From Streptococcus sp. 1643 (GTDB taxonomy: Bacteria > Bacillota > Bacilli > Lactobacillales > Streptococcaceae): a stretch of DNA of 64,000 nt. Location: assembly GCF_006228325.1 (NCBI RefSeq), contig NZ_CP040231.1, positions 197,001 to 261,000 on the forward strand. Reading direction: 5' to 3'. Shown piece after piece: positions 1 through 9,030 of this stretch. How positions within the stretch are numbered: the first letter of the stretch is position 1; every line of letters starts with the position of its first letter. A program made the translations under genes and the position numbers. The notes beneath the pieces were generated by a model that ran no database searches, had not been told where the DNA came from, and saw only the letters and a list, made by a program, of their open reading frames with translations.

Positions 1-288
1 TACATTCCAGATGGACGTGTAGCAGGCTTGTCCAAGCTAGCTCGTACGGTTGAAGTTTATTCTAAAAAACCACAGATTCAAGAACGGTTGAATATTGAAG
101 TGGCCGATGCCTTGATGGACTATCTGGGGGCCAAGGGAGCCTTTGTTGTCATTGAGGCGGAACATATGTGTATGAGCATGCGTGGTGTCAGAAAGCCAGG
201 AACGGCAACCTTGACGACAGTAGCTCGTGGTCTATTTGAAACAGATAAGGACCTCCGAGACCAAGCTTATCGTTTAATGGGACTATAA
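1..288 (+). CDS. folE: GTP cyclohydrolase I, C-terminal part (truncated by window start)
   Basis: The frame is open from base 1 and encodes the last 95 residues of FolE, which converts GTP to 7,8-dihydroneopterin triphosphate, the first step of folate synthesis in the cytoplasm. The C-terminal HMCM..RG segment, which contains a zinc-ligand cysteine in this family, is present, and the tail is normal. The true start lies upstream of the window. Streptococci of this group carry folE (sulC) just before the folB-folK fusion (sulD), as here. A BOX repeat begins at the stop codon and separates the two genes. Confidence 0.95.
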   Translation, partial: YIPDGRVAGLSKLARTVEVYSKKPQIQERLNIEVADALMDYLGAKGAFVVIEAEHMCMSMRGVRKPGTATLTTVARGLFETDKDLRDQAYRLMGL

Positions 289-484
289 TACCCTTCGAAA
301 ATCAAATTCAAACCACGTCAGCTTCACCTTGCCGTAGGTGCGGTTACTGACTTCGTCAGTTCTATCCATAACCTCAAAACAGTGTTTTTAGCTGACTTCG
401 TCAGTTTTATCTACAACCTCAAAGCAGTGCTTTGAGCAACCTGCGGCGAGCTTCCTAGTTTGCACTTTGATTTTCATTGAGTAT
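288..484 (+). repeat. BOX element, A-B-B-C type
   Basis: The modules match the known BOX lengths: boxA 288-346 (59 nt, containing the reverse complement of most of the standard BOX-PCR primer), two 45-nt boxB copies at 347-391 and 392-436 that differ at a few positions, and boxC 437-484 ending in the TTGAGTAT terminus. Each boxB carries the CTGACTTCGTCAG palindrome. BOX elements are typical of S. pneumoniae and close relatives. This one lies between folE and sulD and can fold into a stable RNA structure, so it may affect sulD expression (inference). Confidence 0.93.
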
Positions 485-528
485 AAAAAGAATCTGCTTC
501 ATGCGGATTTTTCTAGAAAGGACTAGTT

Positions 529-1350
529 ATGGATCAACTGCAGATTAAAGATTTGGAAATTTTTGCCTATCATGGTCTTTTCCCTAGTGAGAAAGAATTA
601 GGGCAGAAGTTTGTTATTTCCGCAAGCTTATCCTATGATATGACCAAGGCGGCTACAGAATTGGATTTAACAGCATCTGTCCATTACGGAGAACTGTGTC
701 AGCAGTGGACGACTTGGTTTCAGGAAAGCACTGAGGATTTGATTGAAACGGTAGCTTACAAACTCGTTGAGCGTACCTTTGAGACCTATCCTCTTGTCCA
801 AGAGATTGAGTTGGAACTAAAAAAACCGTGGGCTCCAGTGCATTTACCATTGGATACCTGCTCGGTGACCATTCGCCGTCGCAAACAACGGGCCTTTATC
901 GCTCTGGGAAGTAATATGGGAGATAAGCAAGCAAACTTGGAACAAGCTATTGACAAATTGCGAGCTCGAGGTATCCATATTCTCAAAGAGTCCAGTGTCT
1001 TGGCGACAGAGCCTTGGGGTGGTGTGGAGCAGGATAGCTTTGCCAATCAGGTGATTGAAGTAGAAACCTGGTTACCAGCACCAGTCTTGTTAGAAACATT
1101 ATTAGCCATCGAGTCAGAAATGGGGCGGGTGAGAGAAGTGCATTGGGGACCACGTTTGATTGATTTGGACCTACTCTTTGTGGAGGACCAGATCATTTAC
1201 ACAGACAAACTCATCTTGCCTCATCCTTATATAGCAGAACGCCTCTTTGTTCTTGAGCCGTTAGTGGAAATAGCTCCCCATTTTATCCATCCGATCCTAA
1301 AGCAACCAATTCGATACTTGGTTGACCAGTTGGAGCAAGGAGATGCCTAA
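529..1350 (+). CDS. sulD: Bifunctional dihydroneopterin aldolase / 6-hydroxymethyl-7,8-dihydropterin pyrophosphokinase
   Basis: A two-domain folate enzyme. Residues 1 to about 120 are the FolB aldolase domain ([13 protein letters not shown] near the start). From about residue 122 follows the FolK pyrophosphokinase domain, with [10 protein letters not shown] at its start and [11 protein letters not shown] as the metal and pterin motif. The fusion is characteristic of pneumococcus-like streptococci. The start is supported by GAAAGGA 7-8 nt upstream. The gene follows folE across a BOX element and overlaps the next gene by 8 nt, so the two are probably co-transcribed. Confidence 0.95.
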   Translation: MDQLQIKDLEIFAYHGLFPSEKELGQKFVISASLSYDMTKAATELDLTASVHYGELCQQWTTWFQESTEDLIETVAYKLVERTFETYPLVQEIELELKKPWAPVHLPLDTCSVTIRRRKQRAFIALGSNMGDKQANLEQAIDKLRARGIHILKESSVLATEPWGGVEQDSFANQVIEVETWLPAPVLLETLLAIESEMGRVREVHWGPRLIDLDLLFVEDQIIYTDKLILPHPYIAERLFVLEPLVEIAPHFIHPILKQPIRYLVDQLEQGDA

Positions 1351-2626
1351 ACTTTCCGAGACCTATAGCAAGTGGAAGAGTATAGGGGAGGGGTTACTTG
1401 CTATTCTTTTAGGCTTTCTCTTGATTCGTTTTGGACAAGTTATTCCGAGGATGGGGTACCAGTTGCTGATGGGTTACTTTTCCTTGTCAGCAGTTTGGCA
1501 CTTGTTGACTCGCTGGTTTCAAGATAAAAAACGTCGGGAAAATATCTTTGTAACCCTGGGCAAGCTGGTGGTTGCGGCTCTGGTGTTTGACTCTATCATC
1601 TTGCAAGACCTTGCCCTCTATCTCCTGGTTTTTATCATTGCGAGCTACCAGCTGTTTACGGGCATCATTAGTCTTGTCACTTGGTCTCTCTATCGAAAAA
1701 ATACTATTCATCCTCGGCTTCATCATCTCTTCGATGCTGTATGGATGATAGGATTCGGTCTTTATAGCATCTCTCCTTTTCACGATGCAGCGAATTTTGA
1801 ATTGCTCTTGTTTGGATTTTACTTGCTCATGCTAGGAGCTAGTAGCCTCCGGGACGGTTTCTTTTTTGAAAGGATAGAAAACAATCCCAAGCTGAAACGA
1901 CGTATGCGAATGACCTTGCCGATCTTTGTGACGGCTCTGATCCCTATCAGCACCTTGCGTAAACTGAATGAGTGGCTGTCAAATCATGAAAACCAAGAAG
2001 GAGAAGTTCATTCAGAAAGAAAAAACGATCAGGTGGTTGATCTAGAAATTTTTGTTCATACCTCAGAAACCTCTTTCTTCCTTGCCATGGGGCATGTGGA
2101 TATTTGCTATCAAGGGACGGTTATTTCCTATGGCTCGTATGATCCTCACTCGGAGCGCTTATTCGGCATGGTTGGAGACGGTGTCTTGTTTAAAGCCAAT
2201 CGGGAAAAATACATCGAGCTCTGTAAGAGGGAAAGTCAGAAGACCTTGTTTGCTTATGGCCTGAGTTTGACGGACCAACAGAAAGCAGCTATCCAAGCGC
2301 GTTTAGCGGAGATAGAAGACCTGTTAATTCCTTGGGAACCAAGCTCGCAGTTGATGAAAAGAAGAGAGGGAGAGGTCAAGCATACCTACTCCTACCAACT
2401 GAAAGAGGAAGCAGATGCGACCCTCTATAAATTCAGCTCATCTGAGTTTAAGACCTACTTTGTTCTCAGTACCAATTGTGTTTTGCTGGCAGACTCTATC
2501 GTGGGAAAAGCTGGAACTGATATATTGAGTCCCCAAGGTTTCATTGTGCCAGGGACTTATCAGGATTACCTTGATTTAGAGTACACAAAACCCAATGGTC
2601 TAGTTGTTAGTCGCTCCATTTATTAG
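1343..2626 (+). CDS. Membrane protein: HdeD/DUF308-like N-terminus with possible permuted papain-like C-terminal domain
   Basis: A protein of 427 residues. The ATG at 1343 overlaps the end of sulD and is preceded by GGAG and AAGGAG; an upstream in-frame TTG lacks such support. Residues about 12-205 hold five or six hydrophobic segments with the repeated-helix look of DUF308/HdeD proteins. After a charged linker, the C-terminal half has GHVDICY with ISYGSYD, then much later [12 protein letters not shown] and a PGTYQDYL tail. The order His then Cys suggests a circularly permuted NlpC/P60-like (YiiX-type) fold; this is inference from motifs. Substrate and biological role are unknown. Confidence 0.6.
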   Translation: MPKLSETYSKWKSIGEGLLAILLGFLLIRFGQVIPRMGYQLLMGYFSLSAVWHLLTRWFQDKKRRENIFVTLGKLVVAALVFDSIILQDLALYLLVFIIASYQLFTGIISLVTWSLYRKNTIHPRLHHLFDAVWMIGFGLYSISPFHDAANFELLLFGFYLLMLGASSLRDGFFFERIENNPKLKRRMRMTLPIFVTALIPISTLRKLNEWLSNHENQEGEVHSERKNDQVVDLEIFVHTSETSFFLAMGHVDICYQGTVISYGSYDPHSERLFGMVGDGVLFKANREKYIELCKRESQKTLFAYGLSLTDQQKAAIQARLAEIEDLLIPWEPSSQLMKRREGEVKHTYSYQLKEEADATLYKFSSSEFKTYFVLSTNCVLLADSIVGKAGTDILSPQGFIVPGTYQDYLDLEYTKPNGLVVSRSIY

Positions 2627-2632
2627 AAAAAG

Positions 2633-2680
2633 AAAACTCTAGTTCCTCAGCAGTTTACGCCAAGAAGCTAGAGTTTTTAA
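2633..2680. terminator. Bidirectional rho-independent terminator
   Basis: Inverted repeat AAAACTCTAG / CTAGAGTTTT with T-runs on both sides lies between the convergent genes ending at 2626 and 2677. Confidence 0.8.
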
Positions 2681-2994
2681 AATAGGTCATTTTCTTCAGG
2701 AAGGAGGATGGTTTCTCTGCCGTCCAAGTCTAAAATAAGGACCCTAGGAGGGTAAAGCGGATCGAAAGGATGATTGAAATCAAAATCAATGCTAGTCGGA
2801 AGGTGCTGGCTAGAAAAATGGAAGGTGATGGTCCCCTTATTGTTGAGCAGTTGAAACTCAAGTTCTTCTTCTAATTCAAAGACATTTTTCAGGAAATGAT
2901 CAATAATATACCATAAAGAGTCAATGACATCATCAGGCAAGCTGGTCACGACACCAAAACTAGCGGATCGTCTTTGTGTATTTGTAAAAGCCAT
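2677..2994 (-). CDS. DUF960 family protein
   Basis: A cytoplasmic protein of 105 residues with no signal or membrane segment, rich in Asp, Phe and Pro in its C-terminal half. Length and start (MAFTNTQRRSASFGVV) fit the DUF960 family of staphylococci and streptococci, whose function is unknown. It is a single-gene unit convergent with the upstream membrane-protein gene and divergent from ccpA. A GGGGGAGG stretch lies close before the ATG. Confidence 0.75.
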   Translation of the reverse strand: MAFTNTQRRSASFGVVTSLPDDVIDSLWYIIDHFLKNVFELEEELEFQLLNNKGTITFHFSSQHLPTSIDFDFNHPFDPLYPPRVLILDLDGRETILLPEENDLF

Positions 2995-3118
2995 GTTTTC
3001 CTCCCCCTTTTATTTTCCTTATCATACAGCAAAATGTCTTAAAAATCAAGAAATCGTAATTGCTTTTTCAAAATGGGAATAAACTGTGAAATTTTTTCAA
3101 AGTTTCTCTAAAAAATAC

Positions 3119-3147
3119 TTGAAAGTGTTTACAATAAGTGATAAAAT
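3119..3147 (+). promoter_or_regulatory. ccpA promoter with overlapping cre-like site
   Basis: TTGAAA at 3119-3124, a 17-nt spacer and TAAAAT at 3142-3147 form the promoter. The 15-mer 3119-3133 matches the catabolite-responsive-element consensus WTGNAANCGNWNNCW except for T instead of C at the central CG. It covers the -35 box, where binding would repress. Confidence 0.65.
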
Positions 3148-3198
3148 GGAGTAAGTAGATGCGTGAAAGCGAAATTTTCATTATAGAAAGGAAACGGA

Positions 3199-4209
3199 AT
3201 GAACACAGATGATACAGTAACGATTTATGACGTCGCCCGTGAAGCAGGAGTTTCAATGGCAACAGTTAGCCGTGTCGTTAATGGCAACAAGAATGTTAAA
3301 GAGAACACTCGAAAAAAAGTCCTAGAAGTGATTGATCGCTTGGACTATCGTCCAAATGCGGTAGCCCGTGGTTTAGCTAGCAAGAAAACAACGACAGTCG
3401 GAGTTGTGATTCCTAACATTACCAATGGTTATTTCTCAACGCTTGCTAAGGGGATTGACGACATTGCTGAAATGTACAAGTATAACATTGTCCTAGCGAA
3501 TAGTGATGAGGATGATGAAAAGGAAGTTTCAGTGGTCAACACTCTCTTTTCAAAACAAGTTGATGGGATTATCTTTATGGGCTATCACTTGACTGAAAAG
3601 ATTCGTTCAGAGTTTTCTCGTTCACGGACACCGGTTGTTCTTGCTGGTACTGTGGATGTAGAACACCAACTTCCAAGTGTAAATATCGACTACAAACAAG
3701 CAACGATTGATGCCGTGAGCTACCTTCTCAAAGAAAACGAAAAGATTGCTTTTGTTAGTGGACCACTTGTTGATGATATCAATGGCAAGGTTCGTTTGAT
3801 TGGTTACAAGGAAGCCTTGAAAAAAGCTGGACATTCTTATAGCGAGGGATTGGTCTTTGAATCAAAATACAGCTATGATGATGGTTATGCCTTGGCAGAA
3901 CGCTTGATTTCATCACAAGCTACAGCCGCAGTTGTAACAGGTGATGAATTGGCAGCAGGTGTCCTAAATGGTTTAGCTGACCATGGTATATCTGTGCCAG
4001 AAGAGTTTGAAATCATTACGACAGATGACTCTCAAATTGCACGATTCACTCGTCCAAACTTGACGACTATTGCCCAACCTCTTTATGACTTAGGTGCTAT
4101 CAGCATGCGTATGTTGACTAAGATTATGCATAAGGAAGAATTGGAAGAACGTGAAGTTCTCCTACCTCATGGTTTGACAGAACGCCGCTCTACACGAAAA
4201 CGTAAATAG
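3199..4209 (+). CDS. ccpA: Catabolite control protein A (LacI/GalR family)
   Basis: Global regulator of carbon catabolite repression, which binds cre sites with HPr-Ser46-P. At 336 residues it has the usual length. An N-terminal LacI-type helix-turn-helix (VTIYDVAREAGVSMATVSRV) and the hinge NAVARGL are followed by a periplasmic-binding-protein-like core. The start has AGAAAGGAAA upstream. It is monocistronic, with its own promoter and a terminator at 4212-4247. Cre-like sequences at its own promoter and before pflA suggest targets within this window. Confidence 0.95.
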   Translation: MNTDDTVTIYDVAREAGVSMATVSRVVNGNKNVKENTRKKVLEVIDRLDYRPNAVARGLASKKTTTVGVVIPNITNGYFSTLAKGIDDIAEMYKYNIVLANSDEDDEKEVSVVNTLFSKQVDGIIFMGYHLTEKIRSEFSRSRTPVVLAGTVDVEHQLPSVNIDYKQATIDAVSYLLKENEKIAFVSGPLVDDINGKVRLIGYKEALKKAGHSYSEGLVFESKYSYDDGYALAERLISSQATAAVVTGDELAAGVLNGLADHGISVPEEFEIITTDDSQIARFTRPNLTTIAQPLYDLGAISMRMLTKIMHKEELEEREVLLPHGLTERRSTRKRK

Positions 4210-4211
4210 AA

Positions 4212-4247
4212 AAAATCAGGGAATCGTGAAGATTTCCTGATTTTGTA
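4212..4247. terminator. Bidirectional terminator between ccpA and asparaginase
   Basis: AAATCAGG...CCTGATTT inverted repeat, with an A-run upstream and a T-run downstream, between two convergent genes. Confidence 0.8.
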
Positions 4248-4262
4248 TTCTAGAGAAGAGGA

Positions 4263-5225
4263 TTAGCCTTCCATATAGTCTTTTAAGGCTTGTCCTTTTA
4301 GTCCAGCATTAAGGGCAATTAATAATTTGAGGCGAGCTTTTTGAGCGTTGAGTTCTTTGACAAAGAGAACGCCAGACTCTTGCAATTGAACCCCTCCACC
4401 TTGGTAGGCATAAACAGGTTCAGCAATGCCATTAAAACAACGTGAGACCAAGGCGACTGGGATTCCTTTTTGGAGGAGATTTTCCAACTTTTGAGCTGTT
4501 TCTTTGGGGATATTACCTGCTCCGAAGGCCTGAATGACTAGGCCATCCAGCTGTTCCAAATCTAACATATCGATCAGCTCGTCTGTCATACCGGCATAGG
4601 CTGAGATGATAGGAACCAGACCCTGAATATGCTCAAGATTAAATCGGACACGAGGTTCAGCCGTTTTGAAGTAGAGGATTTCTTGCTTCATGATGAGGCC
4701 AAGTGGTCCATGTGTTGGGGTTTGAAAGGTCCCGACGTTTGTCGTATGGGTTTTGGTTACGTACTTGGCCGCGTGGATTTCATCGTTCATGACGACCAGA
4801 ACCCCCTTATCAGCTGACTTGTCATCGCTGGCGACTCGTAAAGCGCTCAGATAGTTGTAAACACCGTCGCTACCAAGTTCGTTTGAACTACGCATGGCCC
4901 CTGTTAGAACGATGGGGATGGGTGGGATTTTCATGGTATCAAGGAAGTAAGCTGTTTCTTCTAAGGTATCTGTACCATGTGTGATGACAACTCCATCGTA
5001 GTTATTAGCTTCCTCTTTGATTTTATGATAGAGTGCAAGCATATGCTTGGGTTTGATATGGGGACTTGGCAGATTAAAAAAGTCTAGGGCATGAACCTCA
5101 ATCCCTTCAAGTGGATTGGAAACATGGTTCATGGGATTGTCCTGACTAGTTACAACTGCTCCAGTGGCGTCAGCTTGCATGGAAATAGTCCCACCTGTAT
5201 GTAAAACAAGGATTTTCTTAGGCAT
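4263..5225 (-). CDS. ansA: Type I L-asparaginase
   Basis: Hydrolyses L-asparagine to aspartate and ammonia. At 320 residues with no signal peptide, it is a cytoplasmic enzyme. The first catalytic threonine is in HTGGTIS near residue 12, and the second catalytic motif HGTDTLEETAY is near residue 90. It is transcribed divergently from the HAD gene at 5291. The asparagine synthetase gene asnA is also in this window (31528). The family is certain; the substrate could include glutamine or peptides. Confidence 0.88.
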   Translation of the reverse strand: MPKKILVLHTGGTISMQADATGAVVTSQDNPMNHVSNPLEGIEVHALDFFNLPSPHIKPKHMLALYHKIKEEANNYDGVVITHGTDTLEETAYFLDTMKIPPIPIVLTGAMRSSNELGSDGVYNYLSALRVASDDKSADKGVLVVMNDEIHAAKYVTKTHTTNVGTFQTPTHGPLGLIMKQEILYFKTAEPRVRFNLEHIQGLVPIISAYAGMTDELIDMLDLEQLDGLVIQAFGAGNIPKETAQKLENLLQKGIPVALVSRCFNGIAEPVYAYQGGGVQLQESGVLFVKELNAQKARLKLLIALNAGLKGQALKDYMEG

Positions 5226-5249
5226 GATTTACTCACTCTTTCTGAAATG

Positions 5250-5258
5250 TGGTATAAT
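5250..5258 (+). promoter_or_regulatory. Extended -10 promoter for the HAD/NTP-PPase-like fusion gene
   Basis: TGG followed directly by TATAAT at 5253-5258, with no good -35 box. The transcript would start about 25 nt before the ATG, and AAGGGGAG lies in the leader. Confidence 0.6.
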
Positions 5259-5290
5259 CATTGTAACACAAAAGGGGAGAATGGGATAGG

Positions 5291-6676
5291 ATGGAAGTCA
5301 AGGCTGTTTTTTTTGATATCGATGGAACGCTAGTCAACGATCGCAAGAGTGTTTTGAAATCCACTAAGGACGCGATTAAGATTGTCAAAGAGCAAGGAGT
5401 ACTTGTTGGAGTAGCGACAGGACGAGGGCCGTTTTTTGTCAAGGAATTGATGGAAGACTTGGACTTGGATTTTGCGGTGACCTACAATGGCCAATACATT
5501 TTTAATAAAGAAAAGGTGCTCTTTGCAAGTCCGATTGCTAAGTCAAGCCTGCGTCAACTGATTGCTTACGCTAAAAAGGAGCGTAAAGAAATCGCTCTTG
5601 GAACCGAGCATGCCGTTGTTGGTTCGAAAATTATGTCATTTGGTCTCGGCTCCTTTTCCCAACTGGTTAGTCGTTTTATTCCGACTGTTCTGACAAGAAC
5701 CGTTAGCCGTTCCTTTAATCGAATGGTCAGCAAGGCAGTTCCTCAAAAGGAAGACGACTTGCTTAACTTGATTAATCAACCCATTTATCAAGTTTTGATG
5801 CTGATGACGCCAGAAGAATCTGAGAGAGCTGCAAGTGATTTTGACGACTTGAAATTAACTCGAAGCAATCCTTTTGCAGCAGATATCATTAACCAAGGAA
5901 ATTCCAAACTAGAAGGCATTCGCCGAGTCGGGAAAGAATATGGTTTTGATCTCAATCAAGTCATGGCCTTTGGTGATTCCGACAACGACCTGGAAATGTT
6001 GGCGGGTGTTGGTATGTCGGTCGCTATGGGAAATGGCAGTAGCAGTGTCAAAGAAGTTGCCAAGCATATTACGGCAAGTAATCAACAAGATGGTATCCAC
6101 AAGGCGCTCGAGCACTTTGGTGTTTTGGCTTCAGAAAAAGTGTTTGTCAGTCGAGACTACCACTTTAATAAGGTCAAAACCTTCCACCACATGATGGATG
6201 AACGAACTCAAGAAGAGCCACAGGCATGGGATGCTGAAGGTGCAACCCACCGCGCAGATTTTAAAATTGAAGAATTAGTAGAGTTTGTTCGCGCAGCAAG
6301 TTCTTCGGAGGAAGAATTTCAAAACTCCCTTGCAAGCATGCATGAGGCACTTGATAAGGCGGCAGAGAAAGTGGCGAAAAAGACGCCTGCTAAGCAAAAT
6401 CTGGTCGGTCAAGTGGATGCTTTGATTGACACACTGTATTTCACATACGGTAGTTTCGTTTTGATGGGAGTAGACCCAGAACGCATTTTTGATATTGTCC
6501 ATGAAGCAAATATGGGAAAGGTTTTCCCTGATGGGAAAGCTCATTTTGACCCAGTTACACACAAGATTTTAAAACCAGATGACTGGGAAGAAAAATATGC
6601 TCCGGAACCTGCCATCCGACAGGAACTACAACGTCAGTTTAAAGCTTATGAGCGACATAAAGAAGGAAAAAAATAG
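5291..6676 (+). CDS. Cof-type HAD-IIB phosphatase fused to an all-alpha NTP-pyrophosphatase-like domain
   Basis: A protein of 461 residues. Residues 1-280 form a Cof/HAD-IIB phosphatase with the nucleophile motif FFDIDGTL (Asp9, Asp11) and the late motif FGDSDNDLEML near residue 227. The remaining 180 residues are helical and contain IEELVEFV (ExxE-like, near 324) and VDALIDTLYFTYG (near 375). These resemble the metal-binding helices of the MazG/phosphoribosyl-ATP pyrophosphohydrolase superfamily. This suggests a nucleotide or sugar-phosphate clean-up enzyme (inference). A typical Cof protein is about 270 residues, so the extension is real extra content. Confidence 0.8.
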   Translation: MEVKAVFFDIDGTLVNDRKSVLKSTKDAIKIVKEQGVLVGVATGRGPFFVKELMEDLDLDFAVTYNGQYIFNKEKVLFASPIAKSSLRQLIAYAKKERKEIALGTEHAVVGSKIMSFGLGSFSQLVSRFIPTVLTRTVSRSFNRMVSKAVPQKEDDLLNLINQPIYQVLMLMTPEESERAASDFDDLKLTRSNPFAADIINQGNSKLEGIRRVGKEYGFDLNQVMAFGDSDNDLEMLAGVGMSVAMGNGSSSVKEVAKHITASNQQDGIHKALEHFGVLASEKVFVSRDYHFNKVKTFHHMMDERTQEEPQAWDAEGATHRADFKIEELVEFVRAASSSEEEFQNSLASMHEALDKAAEKVAKKTPAKQNLVGQVDALIDTLYFTYGSFVLMGVDPERIFDIVHEANMGKVFPDGKAHFDPVTHKILKPDDWEEKYAPEPAIRQELQRQFKAYERHKEGKK

Positions 6677-6679
6677 AAA

Positions 6680-6708
6680 CAAAAAGGAGCTCAAGGCTCC
6701 CTTTTTTA
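6680..6708. terminator. Bidirectional terminator
   Basis: GGAGC-tcaag-GCTCC stem flanked by A-run and T-run between the convergent genes ending at 6676 and 6713. Confidence 0.85.
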
Positions 6709-6712
6709 ATGA

Positions 6713-7165
6713 CTACAATGTTTTTTCTCTTTCTCTCACGACTAGCAAATCGACTTTTGCATGGCGGAGAATGTACTCAGATGAAGAACCAACCAAGAGG
6801 CGTTCAAAGGCATTGAGACCTGTTGCACCAACGAGAATCAGGTCGACATTTTCTGCGTCTGGAATAGTACGGGCAAGGAGGGTTTTTGGATTTCCCATTT
6901 CGATGACGATGTGAATATCGGTCACACCAGCATCTCTTGCGCGCTTTTCGTACTCCTTCATCAGACTTTCAGCATCGACTTGGAGTTCTTCGTAAACTTC
7001 AGCATCAAAGGTAGACACGCTTTGAAGAGCGCGTGTGTCAATAACATGGGCAATGGTGAGCTTGGATTCGTTGCGTAGTGCAGTGTAAACACCTTTGACG
7101 AAAGCCAAGTCCGCTTCTTTAGAACCATCAATTGCGACCATAACATTTTGGTAACGTTGTGCCAT
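6713..7165 (-). CDS. Universal stress protein (UspA family)
   Basis: A protein of 150 residues, one Usp domain. The N-terminus YQNVMVAIDGSKEAD and the C-terminal nucleotide-binding motif GATGLNAFERLLVGSSSEY are typical of ATP-binding Usp proteins. The start is supported by AGGAGGT 7 nt upstream. The exact role in streptococci is not settled; stress and persistence functions are known for the family. Confidence 0.9.
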   Translation of the reverse strand: MAQRYQNVMVAIDGSKEADLAFVKGVYTALRNESKLTIAHVIDTRALQSVSTFDAEVYEELQVDAESLMKEYEKRARDAGVTDIHIVIEMGNPKTLLARTIPDAENVDLILVGATGLNAFERLLVGSSSEYILRHAKVDLLVVREREKTL

Positions 7166-7331
7166 AATGAAACCTCCTGAAATTTTCTTACTGTTATTGT
7201 AACCCTTTTCACTAAAGAAGTAAAGTAAAAATCATATTTAAATAAATATTATTGGAGATTCGATTTGGTGGAGATATGTTAAAATAAAAGAAAACGAGCT
7301 AGTAGAAAACACAGCGAGGGGATGAGAAAGT

Positions 7332-7631
7332 ATGAAAGATTTTGTTCAAGCTTCTAAAAAAATAAGTTTTCTTTATCATGGAATTATCCTTGCGTCACTT
7401 GTAGGTGAAGTAGTGATGCTTTGGCAGCTGGAAAGAGTCATGCCCGTTCTCTATCCAGGTTTTGTTGGCTTTCTTCTCTTTCACCTAGTCTACAACATCA
7501 TTTTATTTGTGATTGCAAAGAGAAGTGGTCGCTTGGACTACTTGGTCACGTGGGGGCTCTTTCTCATGTTTAATCTTTTGTATGACTCCTTTTTAGCGCT
7601 GATCTTTCTAGGTTTGTCTTTTGGTATGTGA
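7332..7631 (+). CDS. Small membrane protein of unknown function
   Basis: A protein of 99 residues with about three hydrophobic helices (roughly residues 12-32, 37-60, 70-97) and short basic loops. GAGGGGATGAG precedes the start. I do not recognise the family. It sits between the stress-protein gene (divergent) and the aminotransferase gene, an order also found in related streptococci. Confidence 0.6.
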   Translation: MKDFVQASKKISFLYHGIILASLVGEVVMLWQLERVMPVLYPGFVGFLLFHLVYNIILFVIAKRSGRLDYLVTWGLFLMFNLLYDSFLALIFLGLSFGM

Positions 7632-7715
7632 GAAAATACTTCTGTATTCTAGTTGCTTAGACGGTGAGAACCTAGTCGTTGTGAGTTTTTTCTTTGCTTG
7701 CTCATTTCAGGAAAC

Positions 7716-7744
7716 TTGTCGCAATCCCTTTCTAGTGGTATAAT
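7716..7744 (+). promoter_or_regulatory. Promoter of the aminotransferase gene
   Basis: TTGTCG at 7716-7721, 17-nt spacer, TATAAT at 7739-7744 with a TGG extension. Confidence 0.7.
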
Positions 7745-7774
7745 GTTACTATCTCTATGAATTGAGGAAACAAG

Positions 7775-8989
7775 ATGAAAGAATATAACAAGTCTAGTAA
7801 GTTAGAGCACGTTGCCTATGATATCCGTGGCCCTGTTTTGGAAGAAGCTATGAGGATGCGAGCAAACGGAGAAAAGATTTTACGTCTGAACACAGGGAAT
7901 CCAGCAGAATTTGGCTTTACAGCACCAGATGAGGTCATTCATGACTTGATTATGAATGCGCGTGATAGTGAAGGGTACTCTGATTCTAAAGGGATTTTCT
8001 CAGCCCGTAAGGCTATCATGCAGTATTGCCAACTGAAGAAATTCCCCAATGTAGACATTGATGATATCTACCTTGGAAATGGTGTCAGTGAGCTGATTGT
8101 TATGTCCATGCAAGGGCTTTTGGATAATGGCGATGAGGTCTTGGTGCCTATGCCAGACTATCCTCTCTGGACAGCCGCGGTCAGCCTAGCTGGGGGAAAT
8201 GCCGTTCACTATATCTGTGATGAAGCTGCAGAATGGTACCCAGATATTGACGATATTAAGTCAAAAATTACTTCCAATACCAAGGCAATCGTCCTTATCA
8301 ATCCAAATAACCCAACTGGAGCCCTTTATCCTAAGGAACTCTTGTTGGAGATTATTGAGATTGCTCGTCAAAACGATTTGATCATCTTTGCGGATGAAAT
8401 CTACGACCGCATGGTGATGGATGGGCATGTGCATACGCCTGTGGCGAGCTTGGCACCTGATGTTTTCTGTGTCAGCATGAATGGTCTGTCAAAATCTCAC
8501 CGTATCGCTGGTTTTCGTGTAGGCTGGATGGTCTTGTCTGGTCCTAAGCACCATGTCAAGGGCTATATCGAAGGTCTCAATATGCTGTCCAATATGCGTC
8601 TTTGCTCTAACGTTTTGGCCCAGCAAGTCGTACAAACATCACTAGGTGGGCACCAGTCAGTAGATGAATTGCTCCTTCCTGGTGGACGGATTTACGAGCA
8701 AAGAAACTTCATTTACAATGCTATCCAAGATATCCCAGGTTTGTCTGCAGTCAAGCCGAAGGCGGGTCTTTATATCTTCCCTAAAATTGACCGCAATATG
8801 TACCGCATCGATGATGATGAACAGTTCGTTCTTGATTTCTTGAAGCAGGAAAAGGTTCTCTTGGTTCATGGTCGTGGTTTTAACTGGAAGGAACCAGACC
8901 ATTTCCGTATCGTTTACCTTCCTCGTGTGGACGAATTGGCGCAAATCCAAGAAAAGATGACACGTTTCTTGAGTCAGTATCGTAGATAA
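7775..8989 (+). CDS. alaT: PLP-dependent aminotransferase, AlaA/AlaT type
   Basis: A fold-type I class I/II aminotransferase of 404 residues. NPNNPTGA (substrate contact), FADEIYDRMV (PLP Asp), SLSKSHRIAGFRVGW-like segment (Schiff-base Lys near residue 240) and the C-terminal FRIVYLPR (carboxylate Arg) are all present. The N-terminus resembles alanine-forming enzymes of the E. coli AlaA/YfbQ group, so glutamate-pyruvate transamination is the likely reaction. It has its own promoter, and the start has TGAGGAAAC upstream. Confidence 0.85.
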   Translation: MKEYNKSSKLEHVAYDIRGPVLEEAMRMRANGEKILRLNTGNPAEFGFTAPDEVIHDLIMNARDSEGYSDSKGIFSARKAIMQYCQLKKFPNVDIDDIYLGNGVSELIVMSMQGLLDNGDEVLVPMPDYPLWTAAVSLAGGNAVHYICDEAAEWYPDIDDIKSKITSNTKAIVLINPNNPTGALYPKELLLEIIEIARQNDLIIFADEIYDRMVMDGHVHTPVASLAPDVFCVSMNGLSKSHRIAGFRVGWMVLSGPKHHVKGYIEGLNMLSNMRLCSNVLAQQVVQTSLGGHQSVDELLLPGGRIYEQRNFIYNAIQDIPGLSAVKPKAGLYIFPKIDRNMYRIDDDEQFVLDFLKQEKVLLVHGRGFNWKEPDHFRIVYLPRVDELAQIQEKMTRFLSQYRR

Positions 8990-9030
8990 GGCTTTCATAG
9001 GGAAAAGCAGGAAACATTTCCTTAGAGCTA

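Noticed and set aside
3173..3180. Second cre-like sequence (TGAAAGCGAAATTTTCA) near 3164-3180, before ccpA
   Set aside because: The half-sites are spaced three bases too far apart for a cre, so only the site at 3119 is kept.
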